The translations under genes and the position numbers were made by a program. From an uncultured Nitrosomonas sp. (GTDB taxonomy: Bacteria > Pseudomonadota > Gammaproteobacteria > Burkholderiales > Nitrosomonadaceae), in contig CASDLT010000026.1 in assembly GCA_949281375.1 (NCBI GenBank), forward strand, positions 62,001 through 126,000: DNA of 64,000 bases. Reading direction: 5' to 3'. Below the pieces are notes generated by a model. That model saw only the letters and a list, made by a program, of their open reading frames with translations, made no database searches and was not told the DNA's origin. Positions 25,601-34,642 of the stretch are shown piece by piece. Within the stretch, counting starts at the first letter, position 1, and each line of letters begins with the position of its first letter.

Positions 25601-25880
25601 CTTTGAGTATGCGTTCTACACTGCGGTTGCCAGTAACGACAGTGCACGGCAATTGATGCAAAACGATCAGTTGCGTGAACTCGCCATCGTTCTGACGCAA
25701 CGCGTGCGGCAGAATGCTTCCATCGACTGGACCATCAAGGAGAGCGTTCGGGCCAGACTGAGAGTCATTGTCAAACGAACGCTCAAGCAATATGGCTATC
25801 CACCGGACATGCAATTGCTAGCGATTGACAGAGTGTTGCAACAGGCAGAAAAGATTGCTGACCAGTTGGTGATTTCGTAA
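22623..25880 (+). CDS. hsdR: Type I restriction endonuclease subunit HsdR, with in-frame REP insertion
   Basis: A 1085-residue restriction and translocation subunit. The N-terminal nuclease domain has the PD-(D/E)xK residues in RPDLVLFVNGMPLVVIELKN (about 140-160). The SF2 motor has Walker A QGSGKS, DEAH in VVIADEAHRTQYG, LGFTGTPIE and later helicase motifs (LVIVRDMWLTGFDAPG, QAIARVNR). A translated REP pair interrupts it at about residues 221-243 ([10 protein letters not shown]...[10 protein letters not shown]), between nuclease and motor domains. The ATG at 22623 overlaps the vapC stop; the frame is open further upstream inside vapC, but MSKLTESAIE is the conserved start. The remaining sequence is intact to the C-terminus, so the subunit may still work if the insert forms a linker. 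Confidence 0.93.
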   Translation: MSKLTESAIEALAIQLFEQLGYSHIHAPDIAPDGNHPERTRYDQVLLTGRLGKALQRINPDMTHAVLQAALKEVERIHSPELLTNNETFHRLLTEGVKVSYQHEGNERGDIVWLIDFDNPGHNEFVVASQFTVIENNLNKRPDLVLFVNGMPLVVIELKNAADENASTQSAFRQLETYKRSIPGLFTYNALLVISDGLEAKAGSLSAGFSRFMTWKMPDDVGAHCMRPDDFDHTHEGACNAPLRAGLEILINGMLNPKTLLDLARHFVVFEQSKKEDPRSGVISIHTVKKIAAYHQYYAVNAAVVSTLRAADAGVASRVMQNPAIYGLPDVAQQPKGDKKAGVVWHTQGSGKSLSMVFYTGKIVLALNNPTVVVITDRNDLDDQLFDTFAACKQLLRQEPKQVENREQLKELLCVASGGVIFTTIQKFQPDEGNVYEQLSDRRNIVVIADEAHRTQYGFSAKTVDDKNAGGEVIGKKTVYGFAKYLRDALPNATYLGFTGTPIEKTDVNTPAVFGHYVDIYDIAQAVEDGATVRIYYESRLARVALSEEGRKLIKELDDELDQDELTDTQKAKAKWTQMEALIGSERRIRNIAQDIVSHFEARQEVFAGKGMIVCMSRRIAADLYSEVVKLRPEWHADDLNKGVIKVVMTAASSDGPAMAKHHTTKQQRKTLAERMKDDNDALKLVIVRDMWLTGFDAPGMHTLYIDKPMKGHNLMQAIARVNRVHGDKPGGLVVDYLGIASDLKEALSFYSDAGGKGDPTLLQEQAVQLMLEKLEVVAAMYYGFAFQNYFAAETCEKLALILAAEDHILGLDDGKKRYINEVTALSQAFAIAIPHEQALDVKDEVAFFQAVKARLVKFDSSGGKTDEAIETTIRQVIDRALVSEQVIDIFDAAGIKKPDISILSDDFLAELRDYQHKHVALEVLKKLLNDELKVRAKVNLMQSRSLMEMLENAIKKYHNKILTAAEVIEELIKISKEIVASDKDADNLDLSTFEYAFYTAVASNDSARQLMQNDQLRELAIVLTQRVRQNASIDWTIKESVRARLRVIVKRTLKQYGYPPDMQLLAIDRVLQQAEKIADQLVIS
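23283..23352. repeat. Paired inverted REP palindromes, in-frame inside hsdR (copy 7)
   Basis: The cleanest copy: GTA plus palindrome GGGGCGCATTGCATGCGCCC, a 23-base spacer, then GGGCGCATGCAATGCGCCC plus CTAC. The right arm is the exact reverse complement of the left, so the unit is a BIME-like pair of hairpins. It reads Val-Gly-Ala-His-Cys-Met-Arg-Pro-Asp in the hsdR frame. Confidence 0.92.
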
Positions 25881-26283
25881 CGACCAGCTAGAAATGGTCT
25901 TTTCAAAAAATAGCTATCCCGTTGTTTATCTCTTTTACTAAGACGCGGGAGTGATTCAAATTCCCTTCATGCCTGGTCATGCGCTTTGAAGCAGGTTGAC
26001 CGCCGCTGAGTAAATCCCTGCAAATCAATTCATTTCTGCAAGTCATCTCGATGTTCATGGATACCCTCTCACCTGCGGATAGGCGATCGAATTGTTAGCA
26101 TCTGGAGGTGAGAACCGTGCAGGCAGACGCTGATGACTATCTTACTTTACTCGCAAGGACGAAAGGCGTTTAAAAGACGAACGAATTGCTATCAATTCAT
26201 GCTAAACCCAGCACTGTTTTGGCCGCAATAAATAGAACAGCGTATAAGACACTGCACTATAACCCTCAGGAGAGCTCGATAAT
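25881..26283. other. Intergenic region between hsdR and the chemoreceptor gene
   Basis: About 400 bases with no supported gene. A weak hairpin (GACCA...TGGTC then TTTTC, 25882-25903) may end the RM transcript. AGGAGAG at 26268-26274 is the ribosome binding site of the chemoreceptor. Nothing else was recognised. Confidence 0.5.
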
Positions 26284-29112
26284 ATGTCCGCGTTAGTATC
26301 TGCCAAAACGAAACTCTTAACAGAGTTTGATCCCCAATATATCGCCAGTATTTACAAGGCCATTGAGCAGAATCAAGCCATCATCGAATTTGATCTCAAC
26401 GGCGTTGTACTCACTGCCAACGCCAATTTCCTGTCGATGTTCGGCTATGCCCTTGAGGATCTGCTTGGCAAGCACCATGATCAACTGTGCGTGGCGGGCG
26501 CTGCAGAGCGCGGAGAAAATACCTTTCTTTGGGAAAAGCTGTGCGCTGGTGAGTCTGTGAGCGGCATATTCCATCGTAGCGCTGCTGATGGGAGTGACCG
26601 CTATATGCAAGCTTCCTACATTCCAGTTGTCGATGTGGCGGGCAAACCCTGCAAAATCGTCCAGATCGCTACAGATATAACCGCCAGCAAGACCAAATCG
26701 CTTGAAGACGATGGAAAAATCATGGCCATCAATCGTACTCAGGCTGTGATTGAATTTGATCTCGAGGGCAATGTTCTGACAGCTAATGAAAAGTTTCTTG
26801 AAATCTTTAGTTACACTTTGCAAGAAATCATCGGTCAGCATCATCGGATATTCTGCTGTGAAACGTATGCCCAAAGTGAGGATTATCGAAATTTCTGGAA
26901 TGATTTACGTGCTGGAGAACACAAGCAGAATGAATTCATGCGCTTGAATCGCCAAGGCCGCTGCGTTTGGTTACAAGCCACTTACACGCCCATCAGGAAT
27001 GCAGAGGGCAACATTTATAAAATCATCAAATTCGCCAGCGACATTACCGGTAACAAACTTGCTTCCATTGCGAATGAAGGAAGAATTGCAGCCATATCAC
27101 GTTCACAAGGCATCATTGAATTCGATTTGGGAGGCAATATTCTGGAAGCCAATGAAAATTTCCTGCAATTGATAGGTTACACGCTGGAAGAAATCAAAGG
27201 CAAGCATCACCGAATCTTTGTTTGCAAAGAAGAGGCCAGCGGCGGTGCCTATCGTGCTTTCTGGCAAAAACTTGGCGATGGTCAGTTTGATGCCGGAGAG
27301 TATTTACGCTATGGAAAAAATGGTAAGAAAATCTGGATACAGGCTAGTTATAACCCTATCCTGGATCTGGATGGAAAACCTGTGCGGATAGTGAAGTACT
27401 GTATCGACATTACGACGGCAAAAATGGCAGCGATGGAAATGGCTGCGCGCATGGATGCCGTTTCTAGGAGCAGTTGTTTGATGGAATTATCGGCCGATGG
27501 CCATATTCTCACCGTCAATGATCGCATGCAAAATGCGCTCGGCTACGCAATCTCAGACTTGGTGGGCAAACATGAAAGTTACATTCTTTTCGAGGAAGAT
27601 GCTCGAATCCAGTCATATATCGATTTATGGAATTCATTGCGCGAACATCATTCTGTCAACATTGAGATCCGGCGCAAAGGTGTAGGTGGTCTTGAGCGCT
27701 GGTTTTTGGCCAATTTCAGCCCGATCCTGGGACTCGATGGCATCTTGACCAAAGTGATCATCCAGGCGGACGACATCACGACCGCCAAGCTCGAGCGTTT
27801 GGATACGGCCGGGAAGTTGCGCGCCATCGACCGCTATCAGGCGATGATCGAATTCGACATGACGGGCAAGGTTCTTCATGCCAATGACAATTTTCTCAAG
27901 CTCATGGGATATCGTTTGGACGACATTCAAGGTCGCCATCATCGTATGTTCGTTGATCCCGAAGAAGCCTCGGGTGCAGCTTATCAGTCGTTCTGGGAAC
28001 GCCTGGGGCGCGGCGAATTTGAAGCCGGCGAATACAAGCGCATCGGTAAAAACAATCATGAAGTCTGGATCCAGGCGACTTACAATCCCGTTTTTGATCC
28101 TTCCGGTAACCCAGTCAAAGTTGTGAAATTTGCCATCGATGTGACCGACAGCAAACTGCACACTTCGGAATTCAAAGCCAAAGTGGATGCCATTGACCGC
28201 GGCCAGGCCGTCATCGAATTTGATCTGAATGGCCAGGTGCTCGATGCGAACCGTAATTTCTTGGCGGCGATGGGTTATACCTTGCGGGAAATCAAAGGTC
28301 AGCATCATAGTATGTTCTGCAGCACGGAATACACGATAGGCAAGGATTACCGTGATTTCTGGCTTAGGTTGAGCGAAGGGCAATTTATCAGCGGGCGCTT
28401 CCATCGCCTCGGAAAATTCAATCGAGATGTGTGGATTCAAGCGACGTATAACCCCATTTTCGATCTAAATGGGAAAGCAATGAAAATCGTCAAATACGCC
28501 CACGATGTCACCAGCGAAGTGCAACTGGAGCAACGTATCGCGTCTGGCGCTGCCGAAATGAATGCGCATGTCCGCGAATTGGTCGAGAGCGTCAATGCGA
28601 TTGCAACCAATTCCATCGTGGCAGCGGATCTGGCGCATGATTCGTCTGCCGCTGCACAATCGGGATTCGATGCTCTGCAGAAATCGATCGCCGCGATTAC
28701 GGCTATTCAGGCGAGTTCATCGCAAGTATCGGAGATCGTTGGAGTCATTGACGAGATTGCCAATCAAACCAATTTGCTGGCCTTCAATGCGGCCATTGAA
28801 GCTGCCCGCGCCGGGGAACATGGTATCGGTTTTTCGGTCGTTGCCGATGAAGTGCGCAAACTCGCCGAACGCAGCTCGGTGGCCGCGCGAGAAATTACCA
28901 AGCTGATCGAAGAATCGGTTCAGCATGTCGGCAAAGGAGCGGAAGTAAGCCGCGAAGCTTGCCGCAGCTTTGAAGGCATCATGTCTGGCGTCGCCAAGAC
29001 CAGCAAGAGCGTGGCCGAAATTGCCGAATCGGCAGAAAATCAAAGCAAAATGGCCAAGCAGGTGAGTTTGCTGATCGATCAGATCGCCCACGCCAAAGAG
29101 AAGGAAAATTAA
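26284..29112 (+). CDS. Soluble methyl-accepting chemotaxis protein with six tandem PAS domains
   Basis: A 942-residue chemoreceptor without transmembrane segments. Six PAS repeats of about 122 residues start near residues 25, 147, 269, 391, 512 and 634. Each opens with a variant of AIxRxQAxIEFDLxGxVLxAN and has a GKHHRIFC-type helix; the fourth is the most divergent ([16 protein letters not shown]). A linker of about 60 residues leads into a cytoplasmic signalling domain with the hairpin tip [20 protein letters not shown], which contacts CheA and CheW. The C-terminus is short, so only one arm of the hairpin after the tip is present. The sensed cue is unknown; PAS domains of this kind often bind heme, flavin or small ligands. 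The next gene (triple CheW) overlaps by one base. Confidence 0.93.
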   Translation: MSALVSAKTKLLTEFDPQYIASIYKAIEQNQAIIEFDLNGVVLTANANFLSMFGYALEDLLGKHHDQLCVAGAAERGENTFLWEKLCAGESVSGIFHRSAADGSDRYMQASYIPVVDVAGKPCKIVQIATDITASKTKSLEDDGKIMAINRTQAVIEFDLEGNVLTANEKFLEIFSYTLQEIIGQHHRIFCCETYAQSEDYRNFWNDLRAGEHKQNEFMRLNRQGRCVWLQATYTPIRNAEGNIYKIIKFASDITGNKLASIANEGRIAAISRSQGIIEFDLGGNILEANENFLQLIGYTLEEIKGKHHRIFVCKEEASGGAYRAFWQKLGDGQFDAGEYLRYGKNGKKIWIQASYNPILDLDGKPVRIVKYCIDITTAKMAAMEMAARMDAVSRSSCLMELSADGHILTVNDRMQNALGYAISDLVGKHESYILFEEDARIQSYIDLWNSLREHHSVNIEIRRKGVGGLERWFLANFSPILGLDGILTKVIIQADDITTAKLERLDTAGKLRAIDRYQAMIEFDMTGKVLHANDNFLKLMGYRLDDIQGRHHRMFVDPEEASGAAYQSFWERLGRGEFEAGEYKRIGKNNHEVWIQATYNPVFDPSGNPVKVVKFAIDVTDSKLHTSEFKAKVDAIDRGQAVIEFDLNGQVLDANRNFLAAMGYTLREIKGQHHSMFCSTEYTIGKDYRDFWLRLSEGQFISGRFHRLGKFNRDVWIQATYNPIFDLNGKAMKIVKYAHDVTSEVQLEQRIASGAAEMNAHVRELVESVNAIATNSIVAADLAHDSSAAAQSGFDALQKSIAAITAIQASSSQVSEIVGVIDEIANQTNLLAFNAAIEAARAGEHGIGFSVVADEVRKLAERSSVAAREITKLIEESVQHVGKGAEVSREACRSFEGIMSGVAKTSKSVAEIAESAENQSKMAKQVSLLIDQIAHAKEKEN

Positions 29113-30632
29113 TGGAGCTGACAGCTGCAAAGCTGGGGTTCGGTGGCTTTCGTATGGGAGGCATGAATCTTGGATTGCCGATGCAAACCCTGCGTGAAGT
29201 GATACCTTGCGGCAAGCTGACCAAATTGCCTTGCTCAGCCGATTGCGTCATTGGTGGTATTGATCTGCGCGGTATCATGGTTCCAGTCATCGATTTGCGC
29301 ATCGTGCTCGGGATGACAGCGGCAACGCTGCCTTTTCCGAGTGTCATCATCATGGTGCACGAGAACAAGCTGATGGGTCTGCTCATTGAAGCCGTCACGG
29401 GTGTTTTCACGGCAGATGAACACGATATCATTCACGCCACGTTCGCAACTGCAGAACAAGCGGTTTTCTATGGCAGCATACGTCGCAATGACGATGGCAC
29501 ACTGGTTAATCTATTGTCTCCCGTAGCGTTGACCATGCTTAACGGTGTGCCAATGATGAATTGCCATCATTCCCGCAGCACCATTGCCGTTGCTCCTGGC
29601 GGAAGCGCGGGCCATAAGGAAAAGGCGTTGCCGATGTTGCTGCTGCAATGCAGCCAGATTGCTTTCGCCATCGACGCGATGGCGATTTACACGACATTAT
29701 CCGATCCCGTGATCGACAAATCTGCCCTTGCCATGGGCAGTTGTCGAGGAGTCATTGAACACGCGGACAAAAAAATCCCGGCGCTGGATTTGTTGCAGGT
29801 CTGCGGCCTGGGAAAGCTCGATCAGACCACTTCCACTCAGGCATGCATTATTGCGTTGTCCAACGGTATGGTGGCGTTTTTGGTTAACAAAGTCATCGAT
29901 GTCGTGCGAATTAGCATGAGCGATGTCATCGATTTTCCAGACTATGCACTACCTCGGCCAGCGTTATTTTCGGGTGCTTTGCCCAAATCGGCTCTGCCGG
30001 CGGCAAGCGCCTTGCAAAAATCGATCCTGGTATCGCAGCTTCTGGTATTGAATAGCACAGCATTGCAAACCGATCCCCAGATCAGTGTGCTCGCAGAAGT
30101 GGTTACAGGAGATCGAAGCAGTTCGCGCCAGCAGCGAACGATTTCTGCTGGTCATGAAGGCGGTGATCGCAAACGCAATATGATCACCTATCAGCTCGAT
30201 AGTGAAACGGCATCGCCATTTGAACAGATCCGGGAGATTCTGCCATTTAGCAGCGACATTCCGATTTTTGAGCAAACCGGGCCCATGCTGGGCATGATCA
30301 TCGTGCGTGGCCGCAGTATCCCTGTGGTGTGCCTGAGCCGGCTCGTCACTGGGCGCCCTGCCCAGATTGCTCCTACCGCAAGCGTACTGGTGGTGGAAAT
30401 TGACAATGAAGCGATGGGATTTGCCATCCCTGCGCTGAAATCGATCGAGCTGGTGCAATGGGAACCCGAGTTACCTCAACTCGGCGGCCCCAAACACAAT
30501 GATCTGATGCATGCCATCCACTCCAATAAACTGGCTCAGATTGGGGAAAGCGACGGCATTCGCATGCTGCCCGTGCTGGATCTGGAAAAAATAGCTAGGG
30601 CATTCCGGGCGCAGCAACTCGCTTTGGCCTGA
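29112..30632 (+). CDS. Triple CheW-domain chemotaxis coupling protein
   Basis: A 506-residue protein made of three CheW-like domains, about 5-145, 170-335 and 355-500. The first has the canonical LPMQTLREVIP...GGIDLRGIMVPVIDLR, and the third keeps EQIREILPF...GMIIVRGRSIPVVCLSRL; the second is diverged. The start overlaps the chemoreceptor stop (TAATG), so the two are made from one message in coupled amounts. Multi-CheW proteins may hold several receptor-kinase contacts at once. No cheA, cheY, cheR or cheB is nearby, so the pair must plug into a system encoded elsewhere. There is no membrane segment or signal peptide. Confidence 0.88.
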   Translation: MELTAAKLGFGGFRMGGMNLGLPMQTLREVIPCGKLTKLPCSADCVIGGIDLRGIMVPVIDLRIVLGMTAATLPFPSVIIMVHENKLMGLLIEAVTGVFTADEHDIIHATFATAEQAVFYGSIRRNDDGTLVNLLSPVALTMLNGVPMMNCHHSRSTIAVAPGGSAGHKEKALPMLLLQCSQIAFAIDAMAIYTTLSDPVIDKSALAMGSCRGVIEHADKKIPALDLLQVCGLGKLDQTTSTQACIIALSNGMVAFLVNKVIDVVRISMSDVIDFPDYALPRPALFSGALPKSALPAASALQKSILVSQLLVLNSTALQTDPQISVLAEVVTGDRSSSRQQRTISAGHEGGDRKRNMITYQLDSETASPFEQIREILPFSSDIPIFEQTGPMLGMIIVRGRSIPVVCLSRLVTGRPAQIAPTASVLVVEIDNEAMGFAIPALKSIELVQWEPELPQLGGPKHNDLMHAIHSNKLAQIGESDGIRMLPVLDLEKIARAFRAQQLALA

Positions 30633-30905
30633 TTGAGTCCTGATAGGGATTTCCTGCCGTAACCGATCGATTCACGTGCTGCACAAGTCATCTGGAGATT
30701 CTCGAGGATGCGGAACAGCCCATGCAGTATCGCAGCCCGCGCTAACACTCGAAAAAGGATTATAAAAGAAGGATTGCCGTGCTGCGAATCAACCGATGAA
30801 ACTATCGATATCTGTGGCTTGGGCGTGATCGGGATTGTAGGTGCGCAACGTGCTTTCGCCGGATGGTTTGGAAGGCGATATCATGAATATCCTGAATCAG
30901 GATTT

Positions 30906-31661
30906 TCACAAATTGCAAAAAGTAATTTCAAACGGAACGTCGTCTTCGTAGAGTTTACTTTTCTGACCTGATTGCGCCGGGACGAAGCGGATGTTCAGAG
31001 CGTATTTATTGGCGCTAATTTCCGGTACGCACTGCAGTTCATCATCAAGCCTGAGCTGTAATAGATGGGCGGCATATTCTGCGCCGGTTTGCTGGAAAAT
31101 GCCCTGACTGGCCATGAATGATGACGTTCTGCCGCTTTTCCTGAGCAGGAACAGAACGATGCCGAAGGCATGGCGCACAGGTTGGAACGGTGCTAGCCAT
31201 TCCTGGATGTCCTTTGTCCTGTGAACAGGATCCAGACTGAGCCAATGATGATATGACGGCAGGTCAAATCCGCAACAACCGCCCGGAATGCTGATACGCT
31301 GCTTAATCGCCATCAGCCATTCGTTTTCACGCAGATGTTCTCCCACCTTGCCCGGTAAATCGAGCATTTCCCGGAACGTGATCTGAATGCTACTGAGTGC
31401 GTCATTTAGCGCAGTGTCGGACACGTGTGGATGTTTGCGGAACATTTCGAGTATCTGTTTTTGCCGTTCAAGCTCTTGAAGTAAATCGGATTTTATATCT
31501 GCCCGGCCGGTGATTTCGAGAACTTCGAATAATGCCGCCAGTGCTGCATGATGCTCGATGGCGCTGTCGTTGGCGATGAAAAAATCGATTTTTCGGAATA
31601 AATCTTCCAGTCGTAATAAAGCCCGGATACGTTCATTGAGGGGATGTTCGTAACAAATCAC
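30906..31661 (-). CDS. zapD: Cell division protein ZapD
   Basis: A 251-residue cytoplasmic protein matching ZapD (DUF1342). It has the signature start CYEHPLNERIRALLRLEDLF, an all-helical first half and a beta-rich second half ending QSGQKSKLYEDDVPFEITFC. ZapD bundles FtsZ filaments at the division ring. The start is a GTG at 31661, since the conserved N-terminus begins there. In many proteobacteria zapD lies between coaE and yacG. Here it stands alone, with yacG about 25 kb away. Confidence 0.92.
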   Translation of the reverse strand: MICYEHPLNERIRALLRLEDLFRKIDFFIANDSAIEHHAALAALFEVLEITGRADIKSDLLQELERQKQILEMFRKHPHVSDTALNDALSSIQITFREMLDLPGKVGEHLRENEWLMAIKQRISIPGGCCGFDLPSYHHWLSLDPVHRTKDIQEWLAPFQPVRHAFGIVLFLLRKSGRTSSFMASQGIFQQTGAEYAAHLLQLRLDDELQCVPEISANKYALNIRFVPAQSGQKSKLYEDDVPFEITFCNL

Positions 31662-31781
31662 AATGAGTCAGCAGTCACAAAGATGTTGGAAGAGTAGAAT
31701 CTTGCCTCAAGCGCAGGTATTTCACAAATAAAAAATTGGTTTTACAGATGATTTTCGGTGTGTCCGGGAATTGCAACGTAC

Positions 31782-32711
31782 TCAGGCTTGCTCAGCATTG
31801 AGCACCCGGATATGCTCAGCAACGCAGCGGCCGAGCGCATTCAGTTCATAGCCGCCTTCCAGCACCGAGACAATGCGCCCGTGAGCGTATTTCTCTGCAA
31901 TCGTTCTGATTTGCCGGGTGATCCAGACATAATCTTCATCGTCCAGATCCAGTTGCGCCATATCGTCATCGTGATGCGCATCGAACCCGGCCGACACGAA
32001 GATCATCTCGGGTTTGAACATTGCGAGTGCCGGCAGCCATTGGTCAGTCACGGCATTCCGAAAGGCCGGACTATCCGCGCCGCGTTGCAACGGCACATTG
32101 ATGATGTGCTCATTGGCGCTGTCTGCGCCACAATAGGGATAAAACGGGTGTTGAAAGGTTGAGCACAGCATCACGCGAGGATCAGCGTGAAAAATTTCCT
32201 CGCTGCCATTGCCGTGATGAACGTCGAAATCCAGAATGGCTACCCGCGACAATCGATGGTGCTCGAGCGCATGCGCGACCCCAACGGCAACATTATTGAA
32301 TATGCAGAATCCCATCGCCCGATCCGATTCTGCATGATGACCGGGCGGACGTACAGCACAGAAGGCGTTATTCACGTCGCGATTCATTACCAGATCGGTG
32401 GCGAGCACCACGGCGCCGGCTGCGTGCAGTGCAGCATCGAGCGTAAACGGATTCATCGCCGTGTCGCCATCCAGCGCCACCAGTCCCGATGCCGGTGCGG
32501 CTGATTTAATGCCAGCGATATAGCGTTCGGTATGAACCCTCGCCAATTGGGCCGTATGGGCTAACGGCGCATCATAGCGAAGCAATTGCGGCAATAATCC
32601 AGTGACCTGCAACTGATGTTCGATTGCGGCCAGCCGCTGTGGACATTCTGGATGACAGGCACCCATCTCATGTTTAAGACAATCCGGATGCGTAATATAG
32701 GCTGTTTTCAA
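31782..32711 (-). CDS. Histone deacetylase family protein (acetoin-utilisation/deacetylase type)
   Basis: A 309-residue zinc hydrolase of the arginase/deacetylase fold. Active-site elements are visible: the His pair in RPPGHHAE, the metal-binding DFDVHHGNG and the second Asp in SAGFDAHHDD, with the GYE motif (LEGGYELNAL) near the C-terminus. Bacterial members remove acetyl groups from polyamines, small amides or proteins; the substrate cannot be told here. The start is a TTG at 32711: the conserved MKTAYITHPDCLKHEMG N-terminus begins there and GGGA lies upstream. An internal ATG at codon 16 would remove a conserved strand. Confidence 0.92.
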   Translation of the reverse strand: MKTAYITHPDCLKHEMGACHPECPQRLAAIEHQLQVTGLLPQLLRYDAPLAHTAQLARVHTERYIAGIKSAAPASGLVALDGDTAMNPFTLDAALHAAGAVVLATDLVMNRDVNNAFCAVRPPGHHAESDRAMGFCIFNNVAVGVAHALEHHRLSRVAILDFDVHHGNGSEEIFHADPRVMLCSTFQHPFYPYCGADSANEHIINVPLQRGADSPAFRNAVTDQWLPALAMFKPEMIFVSAGFDAHHDDDMAQLDLDDEDYVWITRQIRTIAEKYAHGRIVSVLEGGYELNALGRCVAEHIRVLNAEQA

Positions 32712-32910
32712 GGTGTTTTCCCATGTGTTATTCGGCTGTATCGCGCAGCTACAGTCGGCACGAAAGTTTTAGCAGTCGGTTTTCAAGTTTGTTCGGTCAA
32801 TCATGCGTTGCCGTGATAAATTACCCATACTCTGGAAATTCGAATGACAGATAAAAACAAAAGAATATTATTGGTATGTTAGTGCCTTTTATGGGAGATG
32901 GGAGTAATTG

Positions 32911-33963
32911 ATGAACGAGTTGATCGCAACAATGACAAATTTTTTTTCGTTTGATGTGCTTGCCGGAAGGAGCTGGCTGGATTTCGTGCAAATCCTAGCG
33001 CCTTCCGTGATTTTGATTATCGTATTATTTTATCTGAGCATCATATTCATCAAGTTTCAAAAATGGCGACTTGCTGCGTATGGATTCTGCATTGTACTGT
33101 TGGTGGTTTATTTACCGTATGAGCTGATGCGCCAAGCGACAGCGCTGGCGAGAGCGGAAGCCAATGTCGAGGCGATGCACGGTAATCTGCACCAATTGAT
33201 GAATTCCGCCAATATCAGCTATCTGGACGGAGCAGCCAATCATGACGTATCTGCGGAGATTCTGGATGATTTGATCCGCGGACTCGATCAGAAAAAGAAA
33301 AAGGATCTGCTGCTGGTATCGTGGGCCATTTCCGAGAGTGGGAGAAATTCGCTGAATCAATTCAACGACGCCCAGAAATCCTTTGCCACTGATATCAAGT
33401 CCAGTCTTAGCGAGACGAAAACTGAAATCATTCAGTCCCGTCCACCGATTGAAAAGATTTCCGAAACTCTCGTGAAGCGTCTGGATGGTGATATCAACCA
33501 GCTGGTAGAGGCAAAAATGCAATCATTTCGCCAGGAAATCGATCAATCCCTGAATAATTTTAACGATAAAATCAACACCTTTGTTCAGGATGAACTGAAC
33601 AATTACCAGGAAAAACTGGCTGCGATCACGCAACAGAACGTCGAAGAACTGAGGAATTATTCCGGTAAGGCCAATCAGGCATTCGCCGATCAGGTCAACA
33701 AGATCAATCGAGAATCACTGCAGCGACTGGAAGCAACCAAAAAAAGCATCGATGGAATTGGTGCCACCATCGCCGATGTCGATCTGAAAAATGTGGCGCA
33801 GCAAATCAAGCAAATATCAAGTTCAATGGATGTTGCTCAAAAAAAGGCCGACATTCTGTTTGAATACAATGAATGTATGAGAGCTGCTGGAATGTTGGAT
33901 TTGGCGGGCAAGGAAGAAAACTGCCGAACCAAGCTGAATCAAAGCATGAGTGGCTTGAAATAG
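32911..33963 (+). CDS. Uncharacterised membrane-anchored coiled-coil protein
   Basis: I do not recognise a family. The 350-residue product has two hydrophobic segments near residues 26-48 and 55-72, then a long charged helical region (about 75-330) rich in Gln, Asn, Lys and Glu with heptad-like spacing, and a short Cys-containing C-terminus (NECMRAAGM...EENCRTKL). This layout suggests an inner-membrane anchor with an extended coiled coil. The ATG at 32911 has a good RBS (GGGAG, seven bases away); a TTG one codon earlier is less likely. It is a single-gene unit closed by a hairpin shared with the convergent cytochrome gene. By shape it resembles RmuC- or chemoreceptor-like rods, but no signature supports either. 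Confidence 0.7.
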   Translation: MNELIATMTNFFSFDVLAGRSWLDFVQILAPSVILIIVLFYLSIIFIKFQKWRLAAYGFCIVLLVVYLPYELMRQATALARAEANVEAMHGNLHQLMNSANISYLDGAANHDVSAEILDDLIRGLDQKKKKDLLLVSWAISESGRNSLNQFNDAQKSFATDIKSSLSETKTEIIQSRPPIEKISETLVKRLDGDINQLVEAKMQSFRQEIDQSLNNFNDKINTFVQDELNNYQEKLAAITQQNVEELRNYSGKANQAFADQVNKINRESLQRLEATKKSIDGIGATIADVDLKNVAQQIKQISSSMDVAQKKADILFEYNECMRAAGMLDLAGKEENCRTKLNQSMSGLK

Positions 33964-33977
33964 CGATAAAAAACGAA

Positions 33978-34008
33978 ATCTGATGGTTTTTTAAAAAAAC
34001 CATCAGAT
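33978..34008. terminator. Bidirectional terminator-like hairpin between convergent genes
   Basis: ATCTGATGG at 33978-33986 pairs with CCATCAGAT at 34000-34008, and the inner arms TTTTTT and AAAAAAA extend the stem. It lies 15 bases after the coiled-coil gene and 14 bases after the cytochrome P460 gene on the other strand, so it could serve both. Confidence 0.6.
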
Positions 34009-34021
34009 CAGTGCATAGAAA

Positions 34022-34546
34022 TTATTTTTTCTTAACGAAATCCACCAGTTTTTGGTAAGTGAACATATAATCCTGAGCCTGCAAAGGCGTGTGGCATTGC
34101 ACGCAGTTCAGGTCATTGCTTTTTGGGGTTCCATCCGGATTGTATACCGCGAAACCCCAGTCCCCGGTACGGTTCTCTTTTGGAAAAGCTGCGTCCCAAT
34201 TATTTCTGTTCTCCATCACCGCCACTGCGGCGAGTGAGTCAATTTCAAATTGACCATCGCTGCCTGCGACCGGTTTACCCTCGGCGTCTTTCTTGGGGTT
34301 GTAGATTTCCATGATCACGATTGAGCCGGGGCCGCTTTTATTGCCTTGCGAATAGCTGGAAATTGCAGCGTCATTCGCATACAGCTTGGCAACCTGGGTC
34401 TGATTGGCGCGATTCATCGTGCCATATTGGGTAAAGGTTTTTTCATAGCCCTGAGGAAATTTGACGTGCTCAGGATCTCCGCCGGCATGTGCAAACAGCG
34501 GAACGGCGAGGAAGGTTGCTGCAAGCGTTTTTAAAACAAAATTCAT
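34022..34546 (-). CDS. Cytochrome P460 family protein, periplasmic c-type heme protein
   Basis: A 174-residue exported protein. A cleavable signal peptide (MNFVLKTLAATFLAVPLFAHA) is followed by a P460-type beta domain and a single heme attachment site CVQCH near the C-terminus (DLNCVQCHTPLQAQDYMFTYQKL). In Nitrosomonas, cytochrome P460 oxidises hydroxylamine, and its heme is cross-linked to a lysine. A Lys in GNKSGPG just before the IVIMEIYNP strand is a candidate cross-link residue, but only an alignment can separate true P460 from the related cytochrome c'-beta. The ATG at 34546 is chosen for its RBS AAGGAG, seven bases away, and the signal peptide; the open frame is 20 codons longer. Confidence 0.88.
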   Translation of the reverse strand: MNFVLKTLAATFLAVPLFAHAGGDPEHVKFPQGYEKTFTQYGTMNRANQTQVAKLYANDAAISSYSQGNKSGPGSIVIMEIYNPKKDAEGKPVAGSDGQFEIDSLAAVAVMENRNNWDAAFPKENRTGDWGFAVYNPDGTPKSNDLNCVQCHTPLQAQDYMFTYQKLVDFVKKK

Positions 34547-34642
34547 AGGTTTCTCCTTTTTGGAATGTTTATCAATAACAGGCCTTGGCGCACCATCATA
34601 CCGCAATCAGTCGCCATAATTGACGAGTCAGCTGTTATTTCC

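Noticed and set aside
27634..28440. Minus-strand open frame of 268 residues opposite the PAS repeats
   Set aside because: It mirrors the repeated PAS coding sequence and has no independent support.
26350..28520. DNA-level tandem repeat with a period of about 365 bases
   Set aside because: The periodicity is explained by the six protein PAS domains; DNA identity between units is moderate and there are no repeat boundaries outside the gene.
30708..30971. Small plus-strand open frame of 87 residues after the triple-CheW gene
   Set aside because: No RBS, no recognisable family, and its 3' end overlaps zapD antisense; probably chance.
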